This document shows positions 35,300-47,232 of a stretch of 64,000 bases of DNA, one piece after another. This stretch comes from Pectobacterium carotovorum. GTDB taxonomy: Bacteria > Pseudomonadota > Gammaproteobacteria > Enterobacterales > Enterobacteriaceae. The number at the start of each line of letters is the position of its first letter. The first letter of the stretch is position 1. The DNA lies in assembly GCF_900129615.1 (NCBI RefSeq), contig NZ_FQWI01000003.1, positions 186,001-250,000 of the forward strand, given 5' to 3'. Below the pieces are notes generated by a model, which did no database searches, had not been told where the DNA came from, and saw nothing but the letters and a program-made list of their open reading frames with translations. Made by a program: the position numbers and the translations under genes.

Positions 35300-38014
35300 T
35301 TAACTCAATGGTACTTTATCGTTTGGGTTAAGGGCTTCTGTCAACCGTTCTTGCAATTTAAGGCGTAAATCCGGCTTTAATGCCCGTCTGTCGCTGTCGG
35401 CCAGAATGAAAAGATCCTCTACCCGCTCGCCGATCGTAGAAATGCGTGCGCCGTGCAGCGATAGGTTGAGATCGGCAAAAATTTCACCGATACGTGCCAA
35501 CAGCCCCGGTTGGTCGAGTGCGCTGAGCTCCATGTAGCTGCGTCTGTCCGTGTGCGTCGGCAGGAAGTTGACTTCCGTTGGCACGCTGAAATGGCGTAGC
35601 TTGGGCGACGGTCGGCGCACGCGCGGGTGTTGATAGTGCCGATGTGTCAGCGCCTGTTCCAGCGCGTGGCGTATCATTTCATGCCGATCTTGCGCCAACG
35701 GGCTGCCGTCCGGTTCCAGCACGATGAACGTATCCATCGCCATGCCGTCGCGGCTGGTAAAAATCTGTGCATCGTGCACGCTGAGGTTGCGTCGATCTAA
35801 CTCACCGGCAACCGCCGCGAAAAGATAAGGTCTGTCCGGGCTCCAGATAAAAATCTCTGTACCGCCACGGCTAGCTTGATGACTGATCAGCACCAGCGGT
35901 TTGTTGACGTCATGCTCCAGCAGATGACGTGCGTGCCAAGCAAGCTGGTTTGGCGAGTGGCGCAGGAAATAATCGGCTCGACAGCGGCTCCAGATGTGGT
36001 GCAGCGCTTCTTCGTCAATGTTGTCCATGCGCAGTAGCGCCAGCGCCTGCAACCGATGGTGGCGGACGCGTTCGCGTAAATCTGGGGTATTTTGCATGCC
36101 ACGTCGCAGCTGCTTCTCGGTAGCGAAATAGAGCTCACGCAACAGGCTCTGTTTCCAACTGTTCCACAGCGTTTCATTGGTGGCACAGATATCCGCAACT
36201 GTCAGGCTGACCAGATAGCGCAGACGGGTTTCGCTCTGCACTTCTGTAGCAAATTGCTGAATGACGGTAGGATCCTGAATGTCGCGACGCTGTGCGGTGA
36301 CAGACATCAGCAGGTGGCAGCGCACCAGCCAGGAAACCAACTGCGCTTCGCGCGAGTTCAGCCCGTGCAGCGCGGCAAACTCCAGCACATCCTGCGCGCC
36401 CAGCTCAGAGTGATCGCCCCCTCGGCCTTTCGCGATATCGTGGAACAACGCAGCTAGCAGTAACAATTCAGGCTGGGGCAGGCGAGGGTAGAGCTCTACG
36501 CACAGCGGATGCTGTGGTCGCGTATCCTCGTCGGCGAAGCTTTCCAGCTTGAGCAGAACGCGGATCGTGTGCTCATCCACCGTATAGGCGTGAAACAGAT
36601 CGAACTGCATCTGACCGACGATATTTCCCCACAGCGGCATATACGCCCACAGCACGCTGTGGCGATGCATTGGCAGCAGCGCACGACTTACCGCATGCGG
36701 ATGGCGCAGAATATTTATGAACAGCTGGCGCGCTTCTGGGATGGTACAAAGCGGGCTGGCGAGATGGCGACGAGCATGGCGCAACTGGCGCAACGTGGTG
36801 GAGTAAATGCCGCTGATATCGCGGTTGCGCACCATCAGGTAGAACATGCGCATGATGGCTTCCGGCTTTTTGATAAACAGGTTTTCATCGCGCAGATCTA
36901 GCAGATTGCCGCGTAGCTGAAACTCATCGTCAATCGGACGAGGCTTTTCACTCGCATCCAACGCCAGAATCGCTTCGTCAAAGAGCTGCAACAGCATCTG
37001 GTTCAACTCGCTGACGCGACGCGTCATACGGTAGAAATCCTTCATCATGCGCTCGACTGGCGTGTTGCCTTCGCCCTGATATTGCAGCAGCTGTGCGACG
37101 TTCAACTGCCTGTCGAACAGAAGTCGGTTGTCGTAACGTGGCAGGATCAGATGAAGTGCGAAGCGGATGCGCCACAAAAAGCTTTGGCATTCGTTCAGCT
37201 CTTTACGCTCCGCTTCGGTTAGAAAGCCGAAACCCACCATTTCGTTGAGCGAGGTCGCGCCGAAGTGGCGTCTCGCGACCCACAGCAGCGTGTGAATATC
37301 GCGTAGCCCGCCCGGGCTGCTCTTGATGTCGGGTTCCAGATTATAGCTGGTGCTGTGGTAGCGCTGATGGCGTTCCTGCTGTTCGGCGATTTTTGCTGGG
37401 AAAAATGCGGGGGACGGCCAAAATTCATCGCTGAATACATGTTTTTGCAGCGTAAGAAACAGGGCGACGTCGCCGCATATCATGCGGGATTCGATCAGGT
37501 TGGTGGCGACGGAAATATCTGCGCGTCCTTCCTGTAAGCACTCTTCCAGCGTTCTGACGCTATGGCCGACTTCCAGCTTCAAATCCCACAGTAGGGTGAT
37601 GAATTGGCCGACGCGCTGGGAATGCTCTTCACTCAGCTCTGTCTGGCTTAATACCAGTACGTCGATATCGGAAAGCGGGTGTAGCTCACCGCGGCCATAT
37701 CCGCCGACGGCGACCAGCGAAGTTTGAGCGATATTTTCAAAGCCGTAGAAATACCAGAGCCGCTGCAACAGGCGATCGATGAACAAGGTTCTGGCATCAA
37801 TCAGCTTTTCTGCGCTGACGCCTGAACGGAATTCTGAACCGAGCCAAAGCTGAAACAGTTCCAACTGCTGTTTTAACGTCTGGCAGTTCAGCATGTCATC
37901 GGCGTAGGTCAGCGGTGATGCAGGCAACTGCGCGGGTGCAATAGGATCTATAGGGCTGTTTGGTGAGGCAGCGTCAGGTGGCGTACTGTCTGGCGAAAAG
38001 CGGTTATCTGTCAT
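35300..38014 (-). CDS. glnD: Bifunctional uridylyltransferase/uridylyl-removing enzyme GlnD
   Basis: GlnD senses glutamine and adds or removes UMP on PII proteins, setting nitrogen control. Domains in order are nucleotidyltransferase ([20 protein letters not shown]), the bridging region, an HD phosphohydrolase ([18 protein letters not shown]) and two C-terminal ACT domains (the last [20 protein letters not shown]). The start is uncertain. I take the ATG at 38014 (MTDNRF), giving 904 residues; ATGs at 38026 and 38092 would lengthen it. The region before the nucleotidyltransferase domain is rich in proline, alanine and serine and is longer than in E. coli (890 residues). No good ribosome binding site is seen for any start. 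Confidence 0.95.
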   Translation of the reverse strand: MTDNRFSPDSTPPDAASPNSPIDPIAPAQLPASPLTYADDMLNCQTLKQQLELFQLWLGSEFRSGVSAEKLIDARTLFIDRLLQRLWYFYGFENIAQTSLVAVGGYGRGELHPLSDIDVLVLSQTELSEEHSQRVGQFITLLWDLKLEVGHSVRTLEECLQEGRADISVATNLIESRMICGDVALFLTLQKHVFSDEFWPSPAFFPAKIAEQQERHQRYHSTSYNLEPDIKSSPGGLRDIHTLLWVARRHFGATSLNEMVGFGFLTEAERKELNECQSFLWRIRFALHLILPRYDNRLLFDRQLNVAQLLQYQGEGNTPVERMMKDFYRMTRRVSELNQMLLQLFDEAILALDASEKPRPIDDEFQLRGNLLDLRDENLFIKKPEAIMRMFYLMVRNRDISGIYSTTLRQLRHARRHLASPLCTIPEARQLFINILRHPHAVSRALLPMHRHSVLWAYMPLWGNIVGQMQFDLFHAYTVDEHTIRVLLKLESFADEDTRPQHPLCVELYPRLPQPELLLLAALFHDIAKGRGGDHSELGAQDVLEFAALHGLNSREAQLVSWLVRCHLLMSVTAQRRDIQDPTVIQQFATEVQSETRLRYLVSLTVADICATNETLWNSWKQSLLRELYFATEKQLRRGMQNTPDLRERVRHHRLQALALLRMDNIDEEALHHIWSRCRADYFLRHSPNQLAWHARHLLEHDVNKPLVLISHQASRGGTEIFIWSPDRPYLFAAVAGELDRRNLSVHDAQIFTSRDGMAMDTFIVLEPDGSPLAQDRHEMIRHALEQALTHRHYQHPRVRRPSPKLRHFSVPTEVNFLPTHTDRRSYMELSALDQPGLLARIGEIFADLNLSLHGARISTIGERVEDLFILADSDRRALKPDLRLKLQERLTEALNPNDKVPLS

Positions 38015-38096
38015 AGCGCAGCCCATAAAAAAACGCAGAGCGCGTTTTTCAACGTCGCTTGCGACGGCCCGTAGGGGGCGTGCTTTCTGCACGCCA

Positions 38097-38122
38097 TAAA
38101 AAAAGCCGGCGTCTGCCGGCTT
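38097..38122 (-). terminator. Terminator of map
   Basis: On the minus strand AAGCCGGC and GCCGGCTT pair and lead into seven Ts. A second hairpin with GGCGTGC arms follows at once, then the glnD start. Confidence 0.85.
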
Positions 38123-38127
38123 CGTGT

Positions 38128-38922
38128 TTACTGTTCATGCGTGATGATGTTGGGGATGGTGTCATCCTTTCGCAACGTCATTATTTCGCAGCCGTTATCG
38201 GTTACCACAATAGTATGCTCGTACTGTGCCGACAAGCTGCGATCTTTGGTTTTTACCGTCCAGCCGTCTTTCATCGTACGAATACGGTAATCACCAGCAT
38301 TGAGCATAGGCTCGATCGTAAATGCCATTCCCGCCTGTAGCACCACGCCACCGTCGTCAGCATCGTAGTGCAGAACCTGTGGCTCTTCGTGGAAGCCCTT
38401 GCCGATGCCGTGACCACAATATTCACGCACCACGGAGAAGTTATTCCCTTCAGCAAACTGCTGGATCGCTTTGCCCAACGTACGCAGGCGAATGCCCGGC
38501 TTAACCATTTTCAGTGCCAGATAGAGGCTTTCCTGCGTGATGCGGCAGAGGCGCTCACCCAAAATGGTGGGTTTGCCGACGATAAACATTTTTGACGTAT
38601 CGCCGTGGAAGTCGTCTTTGATCACGGTGACGTCGATGTTGACGATATCGCCGTCTTTCAAAATGCGTTCTTCGCTAGGAATGCCGTGGCACACCACTTC
38701 GTTGATGGAGATACAGACGGATTTCGGGAAGCCGTGGTAGCCCAGACAAGCAGAAATGGCCTGTTGCTTGTTGGTGATGTGATCGTGGCAGATTCTGTCT
38801 AATTCAGCAGTGCTCACGCCCGGTACCACGTGGGGTTCGATGATTTCCAGGACTTCGGCAGCCAGACGGCCAGCTACGCGCATTTTTTCGATGTCTTCAG
38901 GAGTTTTAATTGAAATTGCCAT
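38128..38922 (-). CDS. map: Methionine aminopeptidase, type I
   Basis: Map removes the initiator methionine from nascent proteins. The start at 38922 ([15 protein letters not shown]) matches E. coli and gives 264 residues. His79, Asp97 and Asp108 fall at the same numbers as the E. coli active-site and metal residues (VCHGI, NIDVTV, HGDTS). The later ligands are in [19 protein letters not shown] and QYEHTI. It diverges from rpsB across a gap of 344 bases that holds the rpsB promoter and leader. Confidence 0.97.
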   Translation of the reverse strand: MAISIKTPEDIEKMRVAGRLAAEVLEIIEPHVVPGVSTAELDRICHDHITNKQQAISACLGYHGFPKSVCISINEVVCHGIPSEERILKDGDIVNIDVTVIKDDFHGDTSKMFIVGKPTILGERLCRITQESLYLALKMVKPGIRLRTLGKAIQQFAEGNNFSVVREYCGHGIGKGFHEEPQVLHYDADDGGVVLQAGMAFTIEPMLNAGDYRIRTMKDGWTVKTKDRSLSAQYEHTIVVTDNGCEIMTLRKDDTIPNIITHEQ

Positions 38923-39049
38923 TGATGATTGTCCGCAGGTGCCTGTTAAGCACAAAAATTAAGAGCGATAACTAATAACTTATGTTACCAGCCATGCCGT
39001 TGGCTTGCCAAACTATCATTCTGATTTGTGGACGATTGAATAACAAATG

Positions 39050-39079
39050 TTGGTGTCGCTGGGGGATTTATGGTATAAA
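39050..39079 (+). promoter_or_regulatory. rpsB promoter
   Basis: TTGGTG at 39050 and TATAAA at 39074 are 18 bases apart, with a TG one base before the -10 (extended -10). A GC-rich stretch (GCGCGCC) follows, as expected for stringently controlled ribosomal promoters. Confidence 0.68.
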
Positions 39080-39084
39080 GCGCG

Positions 39085-39992
<908 letters not shown>

Positions 39993-40041
39993 TAAGTCTG
40001 GCTCGTTGAGCCCTTATTAACCAGGTAGTACTAGTTTGGTT

Positions 40042-40066
40042 AGGGGCCTTTTTATGGCCCCTTTTT
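40042..40066 (+). terminator. Hairpin between rpsB and tsf
   Basis: AGGGGCC and GGCCCCT arms, seven-base loop, then TTTTT. The E. coli rpsB-tsf gap has a similar partial terminator that lowers tsf expression relative to rpsB. Confidence 0.85.
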
Positions 40067-40126
40067 CACTTTTAAAGCTGTTTGGTCGTGACGACCAGGC
40101 AGAACAAATCTTCCGAGGATTTTAGA

Positions 40127-40978
40127 ATGGCTGAAATTACCGCATCCCTGGTAAAAGAGCTGCGTGAGCGTACCGCTGCGGGCATGATGGAATGTAAGAA
40201 AGCGCTGGTTGAAGCTAACGGCGACATCGAGCTGGCAATCGAAAACATGCGTAAATCTGGCGCAATTAAAGCGGCGAAGAAAGCAGGTAACGTTGCTGCT
40301 GATGGCGTGATCAAAACTAAGATCGACGGTAACTACGCTGTGATCCTGGAAGTTAACTGCCAGACCGACTTCGTTGCTAAAGACGGTGGTTTCCAGGCAT
40401 TTGCTGATAAAGTGCTGGACGCTGCGGTTGCAGGCAAAATCACTGACGTTGACGTGTTGAAAGCACAGTTCGAAGAAGAGCGTGTTGCACTGGTTGCGAA
40501 AATTGGTGAAAACATCAACATTCGTCGCGTTTCCGCTCTGGAAGGCGAAGTTCTGGGTAACTACCAACACGGTGCGCGCATCGGTGTTCTGGTTGCCGCT
40601 AAAGGCGCTGACGAAGAGCTGGTTAAACACCTGGCTATGCACGTTGCAGCAAGCAAACCAGAATTCGTTAAGCCAGAAGACGTGTCTGCTGAAGTGGTAG
40701 AGAAAGAGTACCAGGTTCAGTTAGAAATCGCGATGCAGTCTGGCAAGCCGAAAGAAATCGCAGAGAAAATGGTTGAAGGCCGTATGAAGAAATTCACCGG
40801 TGAAGTTTCTCTGACGGGTCAGCCTTTCGTTATGGATCCAGCCAAGTCTGTTGGTCAACTGCTGAAAGAGCACAACGCTGACGTGACTAACTTCATCCGT
40901 TTCGAAGTGGGTGAAGGTATTGAGAAAGTTGAGACTGACTTTGCTGCTGAAGTTGCAGCAATGAGTAAGCAGTCTTAA
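40127..40978 (+). CDS. tsf: Elongation factor Ts
   Basis: EF-Ts, 283 residues, exchanges GDP for GTP on EF-Tu. It starts [20 protein letters not shown], the first family signature, and has the second at [11 protein letters not shown]. The ATG at 40127 is after CCGAGGA. A longer frame from 40082 is not real. Confidence 0.99.
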   Translation: MAEITASLVKELRERTAAGMMECKKALVEANGDIELAIENMRKSGAIKAAKKAGNVAADGVIKTKIDGNYAVILEVNCQTDFVAKDGGFQAFADKVLDAAVAGKITDVDVLKAQFEEERVALVAKIGENINIRRVSALEGEVLGNYQHGARIGVLVAAKGADEELVKHLAMHVAASKPEFVKPEDVSAEVVEKEYQVQLEIAMQSGKPKEIAEKMVEGRMKKFTGEVSLTGQPFVMDPAKSVGQLLKEHNADVTNFIRFEVGEGIEKVETDFAAEVAAMSKQS

Positions 40979-40990
40979 TAGCAAAAAAAA

Positions 40991-41016
40991 GAGCCGCCAG
41001 TTGGCGGTTCCTTTTT
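40991..41016 (+). terminator. Terminator after tsf
   Basis: AGCCGCCA and TGGCGGTT arms with a two-base loop, then CCTTTTT. Confidence 0.88.
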
Positions 41017-41133
41017 ATCCAGCCCAAAGAGTTTTAGTTCGCTGGGTTTCCTGCATTCAGATAGGAGCCGAGTGGAACAGTTTTGATTTTTACAACCCCC
41101 CAATACGACGACAGCCTGTAGGATAAGAACACC

Positions 41134-41859
41134 ATGGCAACCAATGCAAAACCCGTCTATCAACGAATCCTGCTGAAGCTCAGTGGCGAAGCTTTACAGG
41201 GAACTGAAGGTTTTGGGATCGATGCGAGCATTCTGGATCGCATGGCTCAGGAAGTGAAAGAACTGGTTGAGTTAGGCATTCAGGTCGGTGTGGTTATCGG
41301 CGGTGGTAACCTGTTTCGTGGCGCGGGTCTGGCTAAAGCGGGTATGAACCGCGTTGTGGGCGACCACATGGGAATGCTGGCGACCGTCATGAATGGTCTG
41401 GCAATGCGTGATGCGTTGCACCGTGCCTATGTGAACGCTCGCCTGATGTCTGCTATTCCGCTGAATGGCGTCTGTGATAACTACAGCTGGGCAGAGGCGA
41501 TTAGCCTGCTGCGTAATAACCGCGTAGTGATCTTCTCCGCCGGAACTGGCAACCCTTTCTTCACCACAGATTCTGCGGCTTGCCTGCGCGGCATTGAGAT
41601 TGAAGCGGATGTCGTATTGAAAGCGACAAAAGTCGATGGCGTCTATTCTGCCGATCCAGTGAAAGATCCTACAGCGACGATGTATGAAACGCTAACTTAT
41701 CAAGACGTGTTAGAACGTGAGCTGAAAGTCATGGATCTTGCCGCGTTCACGCTGGCGCGCGACCATAATTTACCAATCCGTGTTTTCAACATGAACAAGC
41801 CTGGCGCACTGCGTCGCGTTGTCATGGGTGAAAAAGAAGGGACGTTGATTAGTCAGTAA
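41134..41859 (+). CDS. pyrH: UMP kinase PyrH
   Basis: PyrH phosphorylates UMP to UDP and is allosterically activated by GTP. It is 241 residues of the amino-acid-kinase fold: [20 protein letters not shown] at the N terminus, [18 protein letters not shown] for nucleotide binding, then [20 protein letters not shown]. The homohexamer is cytoplasmic. The order tsf-pyrH-frr is the standard one. Confidence 0.98.
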   Translation: MATNAKPVYQRILLKLSGEALQGTEGFGIDASILDRMAQEVKELVELGIQVGVVIGGGNLFRGAGLAKAGMNRVVGDHMGMLATVMNGLAMRDALHRAYVNARLMSAIPLNGVCDNYSWAEAISLLRNNRVVIFSAGTGNPFFTTDSAACLRGIEIEADVVLKATKVDGVYSADPVKDPTATMYETLTYQDVLERELKVMDLAAFTLARDHNLPIRVFNMNKPGALRRVVMGEKEGTLISQ

Positions 41860-41994
41860 TAACGGCTAATCCCGATTATAGGGTAATATATTCTCAGTAT
41901 TGCTCTATACGCCAGCCGCGCGCTGGCATTAATTATTCACCGGGTCATGTACTGACATGGCCTGCCAGGCAACCAGTTTTCAAGGGTTCACAAC

Positions 41995-42552
41995 GTGACT
42001 AATGAAATCAGAAAAGATGCTGAAACGCGCATGGACAAATGTGTTGAAGCGTTTAAAAATCAGATCAGCAAAATCCGTACCGGCCGTGCATCGCCTAGCA
42101 TTCTCGATGGCATCCAGGTTGAATACTATGGTAGCGCAACGCCACTGCGTCAGGTTGCGAACGTTGTCGTAGAAGATTCCCGCACGTTGGCGATTTCGGT
42201 ATTCGATCGTTCACTTGGCCCAGCAGTTGAGAAAGCGATCATGGCTTCCGACCTCGGCTTGAACCCGTCTTCTGCTGGCACCGTAATCCGTGTTCCGCTG
42301 CCACCGCTGACGGAAGAGCGCCGTAAAGACCTGATCAAAGTGGTTCGTGGCGAAGCAGAGCAGGGGCGTATCTCCGTACGTAACGTGCGCCGTGATGCTA
42401 ACGACAAACTGAAAGCGCTGCTGAAAGATAAAGCGATCAGTGAAGATGAAGAACGTCGCGCTCAGGACGACGTGCAGAAGCTGACTGATAACTTCATTAA
42501 GAAAGTGGACGTCGCTCTGGCAGAGAAAGAAGCGGAGCTGATGGAGTTCTAA
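41995..42552 (+). CDS. frr: Ribosome recycling factor
   Basis: RRF, 185 residues, frees ribosomes from mRNA after termination together with EF-G. The tRNA-like three-helix-bundle protein begins [20 protein letters not shown] and has the conserved [20 protein letters not shown]. It starts with GTG at 41995. Confidence 0.98.
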   Translation: MTNEIRKDAETRMDKCVEAFKNQISKIRTGRASPSILDGIQVEYYGSATPLRQVANVVVEDSRTLAISVFDRSLGPAVEKAIMASDLGLNPSSAGTVIRVPLPPLTEERRKDLIKVVRGEAEQGRISVRNVRRDANDKLKALLKDKAISEDEERRAQDDVQKLTDNFIKKVDVALAEKEAELMEF

Positions 42553-42796
42553 TCAGCCTGTTAAATAGTGCGTCGCAGGGAATCTGTGGGCTTGCCCTCT
42601 TTTTCCGGCGGCGCTTTATTTTATGGTTATACAAGGAATGGGTGAAGGCTAGCCCCTCTGGGTAGTAAACAATTTTTTTGCTGTGTATATGCCTGTGGCT
42701 GTCGTGACTGTGATCGATAGCAGAGATATATCATGGTAATCGCCTCAGACTCGTGTACCTTCCTGTCATCAAATCCGGTTATTCAGAGCATTTTTA

Positions 42797-43993
42797 ATGA
42801 AGCAACTGACAATTCTTGGTTCCACTGGCTCTATTGGCGTCAGTTCTCTGGCCGTCATTAAAGCCAATCCCGATAAATTTGCCGTACGCGCGTTATCTGC
42901 TGGGTACAACGTCAAGTTGATGCTAGAGCAGTGCCTCACTTTCCAACCCGCTTATGCCTCAATGGCTGATGAAGCCTCTGCAACCGCCCTGCGCCAGCAG
43001 TTGGCGGAATATGGTTGTAAAACGGAAGTGTTGGCTGGCGAGCAGGCTGCGTGTGAACTTGCTGCATTAGAGGGTGTCGATCAGGTCATGGCTGCGATTG
43101 TGGGGGCGGCGGGGTTATTGCCAACACTCGCGGCAATTCATGCCGGAAAACAGGTTTTGTTGGCGAACAAAGAATCACTGGTTACCTGCGGACGTCTGTT
43201 CATGGACGCCGTGGCGCAAAGCGGCGCACAGCTTTTACCGATTGATAGCGAACATAATGCGATTTTTCAGAGTTTACCTGAGCAAATTCAGCGTCAATTA
43301 GGCTACGCTTCATTGTCGCTGCATGGGGTCGAACGTATTGTTCTGACTGGTTCCGGTGGGCCGTTTCGTGAAACTCCGGTGTCGGCGCTGGCAGACATGA
43401 CGCCAGATCAGGCGTGTGCGCATCCAAACTGGTCAATGGGGCGCAAAATTTCGGTTGATTCTGCCACGATGATGAACAAAGGGCTGGAGTATATCGAAGC
43501 GCGCTGGTTGTTTAATGCTTCTGCCGAACAGATGGAAGTCATCATTCATCCGCAGTCGGTGATTCACTCGATGGTGCGTTACCGCGATGGCAGCGTTCTG
43601 GCGCAGTTGGGATCGCCCGATATGCGCACGCCGATTGCCCATGCAATGGCGTATCCCGAACGTGTGACATCCGGTGCAAAGGCGTTAGATTTTTGCCAGA
43701 TTGGCGCGCTGACATTTTTAGCCCCGGACTATGCACGCTATCCTTGTTTACAGCTCGCTATTGATGCCTGTAATCATGGTCAGTCGGCCACCACGGCACT
43801 GAACGCCGCGAATGAAATTGCGGTAGCGGCATTTTTGCAGTCGCAGATCCGTTTTACGGATATTGCGGCGGTAAATCGGCATGTTATTGAACAACTTACA
43901 TTACCAGAACCCACCAGCGTTGATGATGTTCTGTTTATCGACCGCTGGGCCAGACAGGTCGCAACACAGACCCTGACACATTACGCGCGATAG
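42797..43993 (+). CDS. dxr: 1-deoxy-D-xylulose 5-phosphate reductoisomerase
   Basis: Dxr (IspC) forms 2-C-methyl-D-erythritol 4-phosphate in the non-mevalonate isoprenoid pathway, using NADPH and a divalent metal. The 398-residue protein has the NADPH loop [15 protein letters not shown], the metal ligands in [11 protein letters not shown], and the flexible loop and helix around [20 protein letters not shown]. The gap of 244 bases before it shows no clear terminator or second gene. Confidence 0.98.
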   Translation: MKQLTILGSTGSIGVSSLAVIKANPDKFAVRALSAGYNVKLMLEQCLTFQPAYASMADEASATALRQQLAEYGCKTEVLAGEQAACELAALEGVDQVMAAIVGAAGLLPTLAAIHAGKQVLLANKESLVTCGRLFMDAVAQSGAQLLPIDSEHNAIFQSLPEQIQRQLGYASLSLHGVERIVLTGSGGPFRETPVSALADMTPDQACAHPNWSMGRKISVDSATMMNKGLEYIEARWLFNASAEQMEVIIHPQSVIHSMVRYRDGSVLAQLGSPDMRTPIAHAMAYPERVTSGAKALDFCQIGALTFLAPDYARYPCLQLAIDACNHGQSATTALNAANEIAVAAFLQSQIRFTDIAAVNRHVIEQLTLPEPTSVDDVLFIDRWARQVATQTLTHYAR

Positions 43994-44097
43994 CTGGATA
44001 GCGCCGTGGCACAATTTGTTCATGTGCAGTGGAGGTGGTATAGTCTGCGCCACTCAATGGTTGATTATGCGAAAGTTGTTTAATCGACCGTGAAGCT

Positions 44098-44124
44098 AAG
44101 CCGTGATCGTTCACGGCTTTTTTT
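44098..44124 (+). terminator. Terminator after dxr
   Basis: AAGCCGTGA and TCACGGCTT arms with a four-base loop, then a run of seven Ts, 105 bases after dxr. Confidence 0.88.
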
Positions 44125-44191
44125 GCGCTAACGGGGTCTGATGTTACGGAAGGACTGTTGTATTTCTTGCTTGAGGAAATAAGTACGCGTT

Positions 44192-44953
44192 ATGCCGTCC
44201 GATAATCAAAAAAATACTAACGATCTGCCACCCGCCGTGCCGCGGCATGTTGCCATTATCATGGATGGCAATGGTCGCTGGGCAAAAAGCCGGGGGAAAA
44301 TGCGGATTTTTGGCCATCAGGCTGGTGTAAAGGCTGTGCGGCGTTCGGTCAGTTTTGCAGTGAGCCAAGGGCTGGACGCACTGACACTTTACGCATTTAG
44401 CAGTGAAAACTGGAACCGCCCGGCGCAGGAAGTTTCCGCACTCATGGAACTGTTTGTTAGAGCGCTGGACAGCGAAGTGAAAAGCCTGCACAAGCATAAT
44501 GTTCGCTTGCGGGTCATTGGCGATATCGGCCGCTTCAGTCCGCGTTTACAAGAGCGAATCCGCCGTTCAGAAGCACTGACGGAAAAGAATCAGGGGCTCA
44601 CACTGAATATTGCCGCGAATTATGGCGGCCGTTGGGATATTATTCAGGGAGTACGGCAACTTGCAGAGCAGGTGCAGGAAGGCATTCTGCGCCCTGATAG
44701 CATTAATGAAGCGTCATTATGTCAGTACATCTGTCTGCATGATCTGGCTCCGGTTGATTTGGTGATCAGAACCGGTGGAGAACACCGCATCAGTAATTTT
44801 CTTCTGTGGCAAATTGCTTATGCTGAACTTTACTTTACTGATGTCCTCTGGCCTGATTTCGATGAACAAGTCTTTGAAGGTGCGCTGAATGCTTTTGCAC
44901 AACGCGAGCGCCGCTTCGGGGGAACAACACCTATCGATGCTGATGCATCCTAG
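44192..44953 (+). CDS. uppS: Undecaprenyl pyrophosphate synthase
   Basis: UppS (IspU) makes the C55 lipid carrier by adding eight isopentenyl units to farnesyl diphosphate. The 253-residue cis-prenyltransferase has Asp25 in [14 protein letters not shown] and the C-terminal [18 protein letters not shown] and [12 protein letters not shown]. The protein supplies carriers for peptidoglycan and O-antigen. It is followed by cdsA after nine bases. Confidence 0.97.
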   Translation: MPSDNQKNTNDLPPAVPRHVAIIMDGNGRWAKSRGKMRIFGHQAGVKAVRRSVSFAVSQGLDALTLYAFSSENWNRPAQEVSALMELFVRALDSEVKSLHKHNVRLRVIGDIGRFSPRLQERIRRSEALTEKNQGLTLNIAANYGGRWDIIQGVRQLAEQVQEGILRPDSINEASLCQYICLHDLAPVDLVIRTGGEHRISNFLLWQIAYAELYFTDVLWPDFDEQVFEGALNAFAQRERRFGGTTPIDADAS

Positions 44954-44962
44954 GGGGAACTT

Positions 44963-45820
44963 TTGCTGAAGTATCGCCTGATTACTGCTTTTATTTTGAT
45001 CCCGATTGTTATTGCAGCACTTTTCTTGCTGCCTCCTCTGGGATTCACGCTTGTTACGCTGGCTGTCTGTATGCTGGCGGCATGGGAATGGGGTCAGTTG
45101 GCAGGGTTTGCCTCTTATGGTCAACGCCTGTGGCTTGCGATCCTGTGTGGTTTCCTGCTGGCGCTGATGCTGTTATCACTCCCGGCCTACCATTATTCCG
45201 TCCATATTCCGCAAATCAGTATCGCGCTCTGGTCATCACTGGTGTGGTGGGGTGTCGCGCTGCTGTTGGTGCTGTTCTATCCGGCTTCCGCGTCATTCTG
45301 GCGTCATTCGCGTACATTGCGATTGGTGTTCGGCATCATGACGATCGTGCCGTTTTTCTGGGGTATGGTCGCGCTTCGCCATTACAATTACGCGATTAAC
45401 CCATTTGCAGGTGCCTGGTGGCTGCTGTACGTCATGCTGCTGGTATGGGGCGCGGACAGCGGTGCCTACATGTTCGGTAAACTGTTTGGTAAGCGTAAAC
45501 TCGCGCCAAAAGTCTCGCCGGGCAAAACCTGGGAAGGCTTTCTCGGTGGTCTGGCAACCTCCGCGCTCATCTCCGTGCTGTTTAGCCTGTATGCGCCGTT
45601 AACGGTAGCGCCATCGACGTTGTTGATTTGTTCTATCGCCGCTGCGCTGGCCTCGGTGCTGGGTGATTTGACGGAAAGTATGTTCAAACGCGAGGCGGGC
45701 ATCAAAGACAGTAGCCATTTGATTCCGGGGCACGGTGGCGTGCTCGATCGTATCGACAGCCTGACTGCTGCGGTTCCTGTGTTCTCTTGCCTGATGCTGC
45801 TGCTGTTTAAAGTGGCTTAG
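44963..45820 (+). CDS. cdsA: Phosphatidate cytidylyltransferase CdsA
   Basis: CdsA makes CDP-diacylglycerol from CTP and phosphatidate at the inner membrane. The 285-residue protein has about eight membrane spans and the family signature KREAGIKDSSHLIPGHGG, then VLDRIDS, near the C terminus. I accept the TTG start at 44963: GGGGGAAC lies upstream, and the protein then begins LKYRLITAF, as E. coli CdsA (MLKYRL). Confidence 0.97.
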   Translation: MLKYRLITAFILIPIVIAALFLLPPLGFTLVTLAVCMLAAWEWGQLAGFASYGQRLWLAILCGFLLALMLLSLPAYHYSVHIPQISIALWSSLVWWGVALLLVLFYPASASFWRHSRTLRLVFGIMTIVPFFWGMVALRHYNYAINPFAGAWWLLYVMLLVWGADSGAYMFGKLFGKRKLAPKVSPGKTWEGFLGGLATSALISVLFSLYAPLTVAPSTLLICSIAAALASVLGDLTESMFKREAGIKDSSHLIPGHGGVLDRIDSLTAAVPVFSCLMLLLFKVA

Positions 45821-45841
45821 AAGGAAGCGGTAGAGCTATTT

Positions 45842-47197
45842 ATGCTGAGTTTTCTCTGGAATCTTGCCGCGTTTATCATTGCACTGGGTGTGCTGGTCAC
45901 TGTCCATGAATTTGGGCATTTCTGGGTAGCGCGCCGCTGTGGTGTGAAGGTCGAACGCTTCTCCGTCGGTTTCGGACGCGCGCTATGGCGTCGTCGCGAT
46001 CGTACCGGTACAGAATTCGTGATTGCGCTGATCCCGCTTGGCGGCTACGTGAAGATGCTGGATGAGCGCGTCGACACCGTTGCGCCAGAATTTCGTCACC
46101 AATCATTTAATAGCAAAACGGTCTGGCAGCGTGCGGCTATCGTTAGCGCGGGTCCCATTGCCAATTTCCTGTTTGCCATTGTGGCGTACTGGCTGGTGTT
46201 TATTCTCGGCGTACCGGGCGTGCGTCCGGTCGTGGGTGAAATACTGCCCAACTCCATTGCGGCGCAGGCGGAAATGTCGGCGGGAATGGAACTAAAGTCC
46301 GTTGACGGTATCGAAACGCCTGATTGGGATACTGCGCGTCTGGCTCTGATCGGTAAAATCGGCGATAGCGATGTTGTGATCGGAACCGCGCCTTTAGGCT
46401 CTGATCGTGTCGTTCAGAAAACGCTGGATTTACGCGAGTGGCAGTTTGAGCCTGATAAACAAGATCCTGCCGCCTCGCTCGGGATTATTCCGCGTGGTCC
46501 GCAAATTGAGCCGGTACTGCATCAGGTGCAGGCTGGGTCGGCGGCGGAAAAAGCAGGTTTGCAAGTCGGAGATAGGATCGTTAAAGTCGACGGGCAGGCG
46601 CTAGCGCAATGGCGTGATTTTGTTATCGCCGTGCGTGACAACCCCGGGCAATCTATTGCTCTGGAGGTGGAGCGCAACGGCTCAACCGTTCCGTTGACGT
46701 TAACGCCAGACAGCAAATCTGTGGGAAGTGGCAGAGTTGAAGGGCTGGCAGGCGTTATGCCAAGTGTGACGCCGCTGCCTGAAGAATACAGGACTGTGCG
46801 CCAGTATGGGCCGTTCAGTGCGATCTACCAGGCAACAGATAAAACCTGGCAACTGATGAAATTGACCGTCAGTATGTTAGGGAAACTGGTTATGGGGGAT
46901 GTTAAGCTGAACAACCTGAGTGGTCCCATTTCGATTGCTCAGGGCGCAGGAATGTCAGCAGATTATGGATTGATTTATTACCTGATGTTTTTGGCCTTAA
47001 TCAGCGTCAATTTGGGGATCATCAATCTGTTCCCTCTGCCGGTATTGGATGGTAGACACCTGCTCTTTCTTGCGGTTGAAAAGTTGAAGGGCAGGCCGGT
47101 TTCTGAGCGTGTGCAGGACGTTAGCTATCGCATTGGTACAGTGTTGCTGATGTTGTTAATGGGACTCGCACTTTTCAATGATTTCTCTCGTCTCTAG
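45842..47197 (+). CDS. rseP: Site-2 zinc metalloprotease RseP
   Basis: RseP cleaves RseA within the membrane after DegS and so releases sigma-E; it also clears signal peptide remnants. The 451-residue protein has the zinc motif HEFGH at 22-26 in the first span, two PDZ domains between about 115 and 310, and the third ligand in the late motif [14 protein letters not shown]. Four membrane spans are expected. A sigma-E-like promoter is seen within the gene at 46288. Confidence 0.97.
   Translation: MLSFLWNLAAFIIALGVLVTVHEFGHFWVARRCGVKVERFSVGFGRALWRRRDRTGTEFVIALIPLGGYVKMLDERVDTVAPEFRHQSFNSKTVWQRAAIVSAGPIANFLFAIVAYWLVFILGVPGVRPVVGEILPNSIAAQAEMSAGMELKSVDGIETPDWDTARLALIGKIGDSDVVIGTAPLGSDRVVQKTLDLREWQFEPDKQDPAASLGIIPRGPQIEPVLHQVQAGSAAEKAGLQVGDRIVKVDGQALAQWRDFVIAVRDNPGQSIALEVERNGSTVPLTLTPDSKSVGSGRVEGLAGVMPSVTPLPEEYRTVRQYGPFSAIYQATDKTWQLMKLTVSMLGKLVMGDVKLNNLSGPISIAQGAGMSADYGLIYYLMFLALISVNLGIINLFPLPVLDGRHLLFLAVEKLKGRPVSERVQDVSYRIGTVLLMLLMGLALFNDFSRL
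46288..46315 (+). promoter_or_regulatory. Possible sigma-E promoter inside rseP, ahead of bamA
   Basis: GGAACTA, 16 bases, then TCGAA fits the sigma-E pattern GGAACTT-N16-TCNAA. It lies about 920 bases before bamA. Sigma-E promoters within rseP are known to drive bamA and skp in E. coli. Chance matches in coding sequence are possible. Confidence 0.35.
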
Positions 47198-47232
47198 GCG
47201 CGGGATTAGGTTAGGAAAAACGCATAACAACG

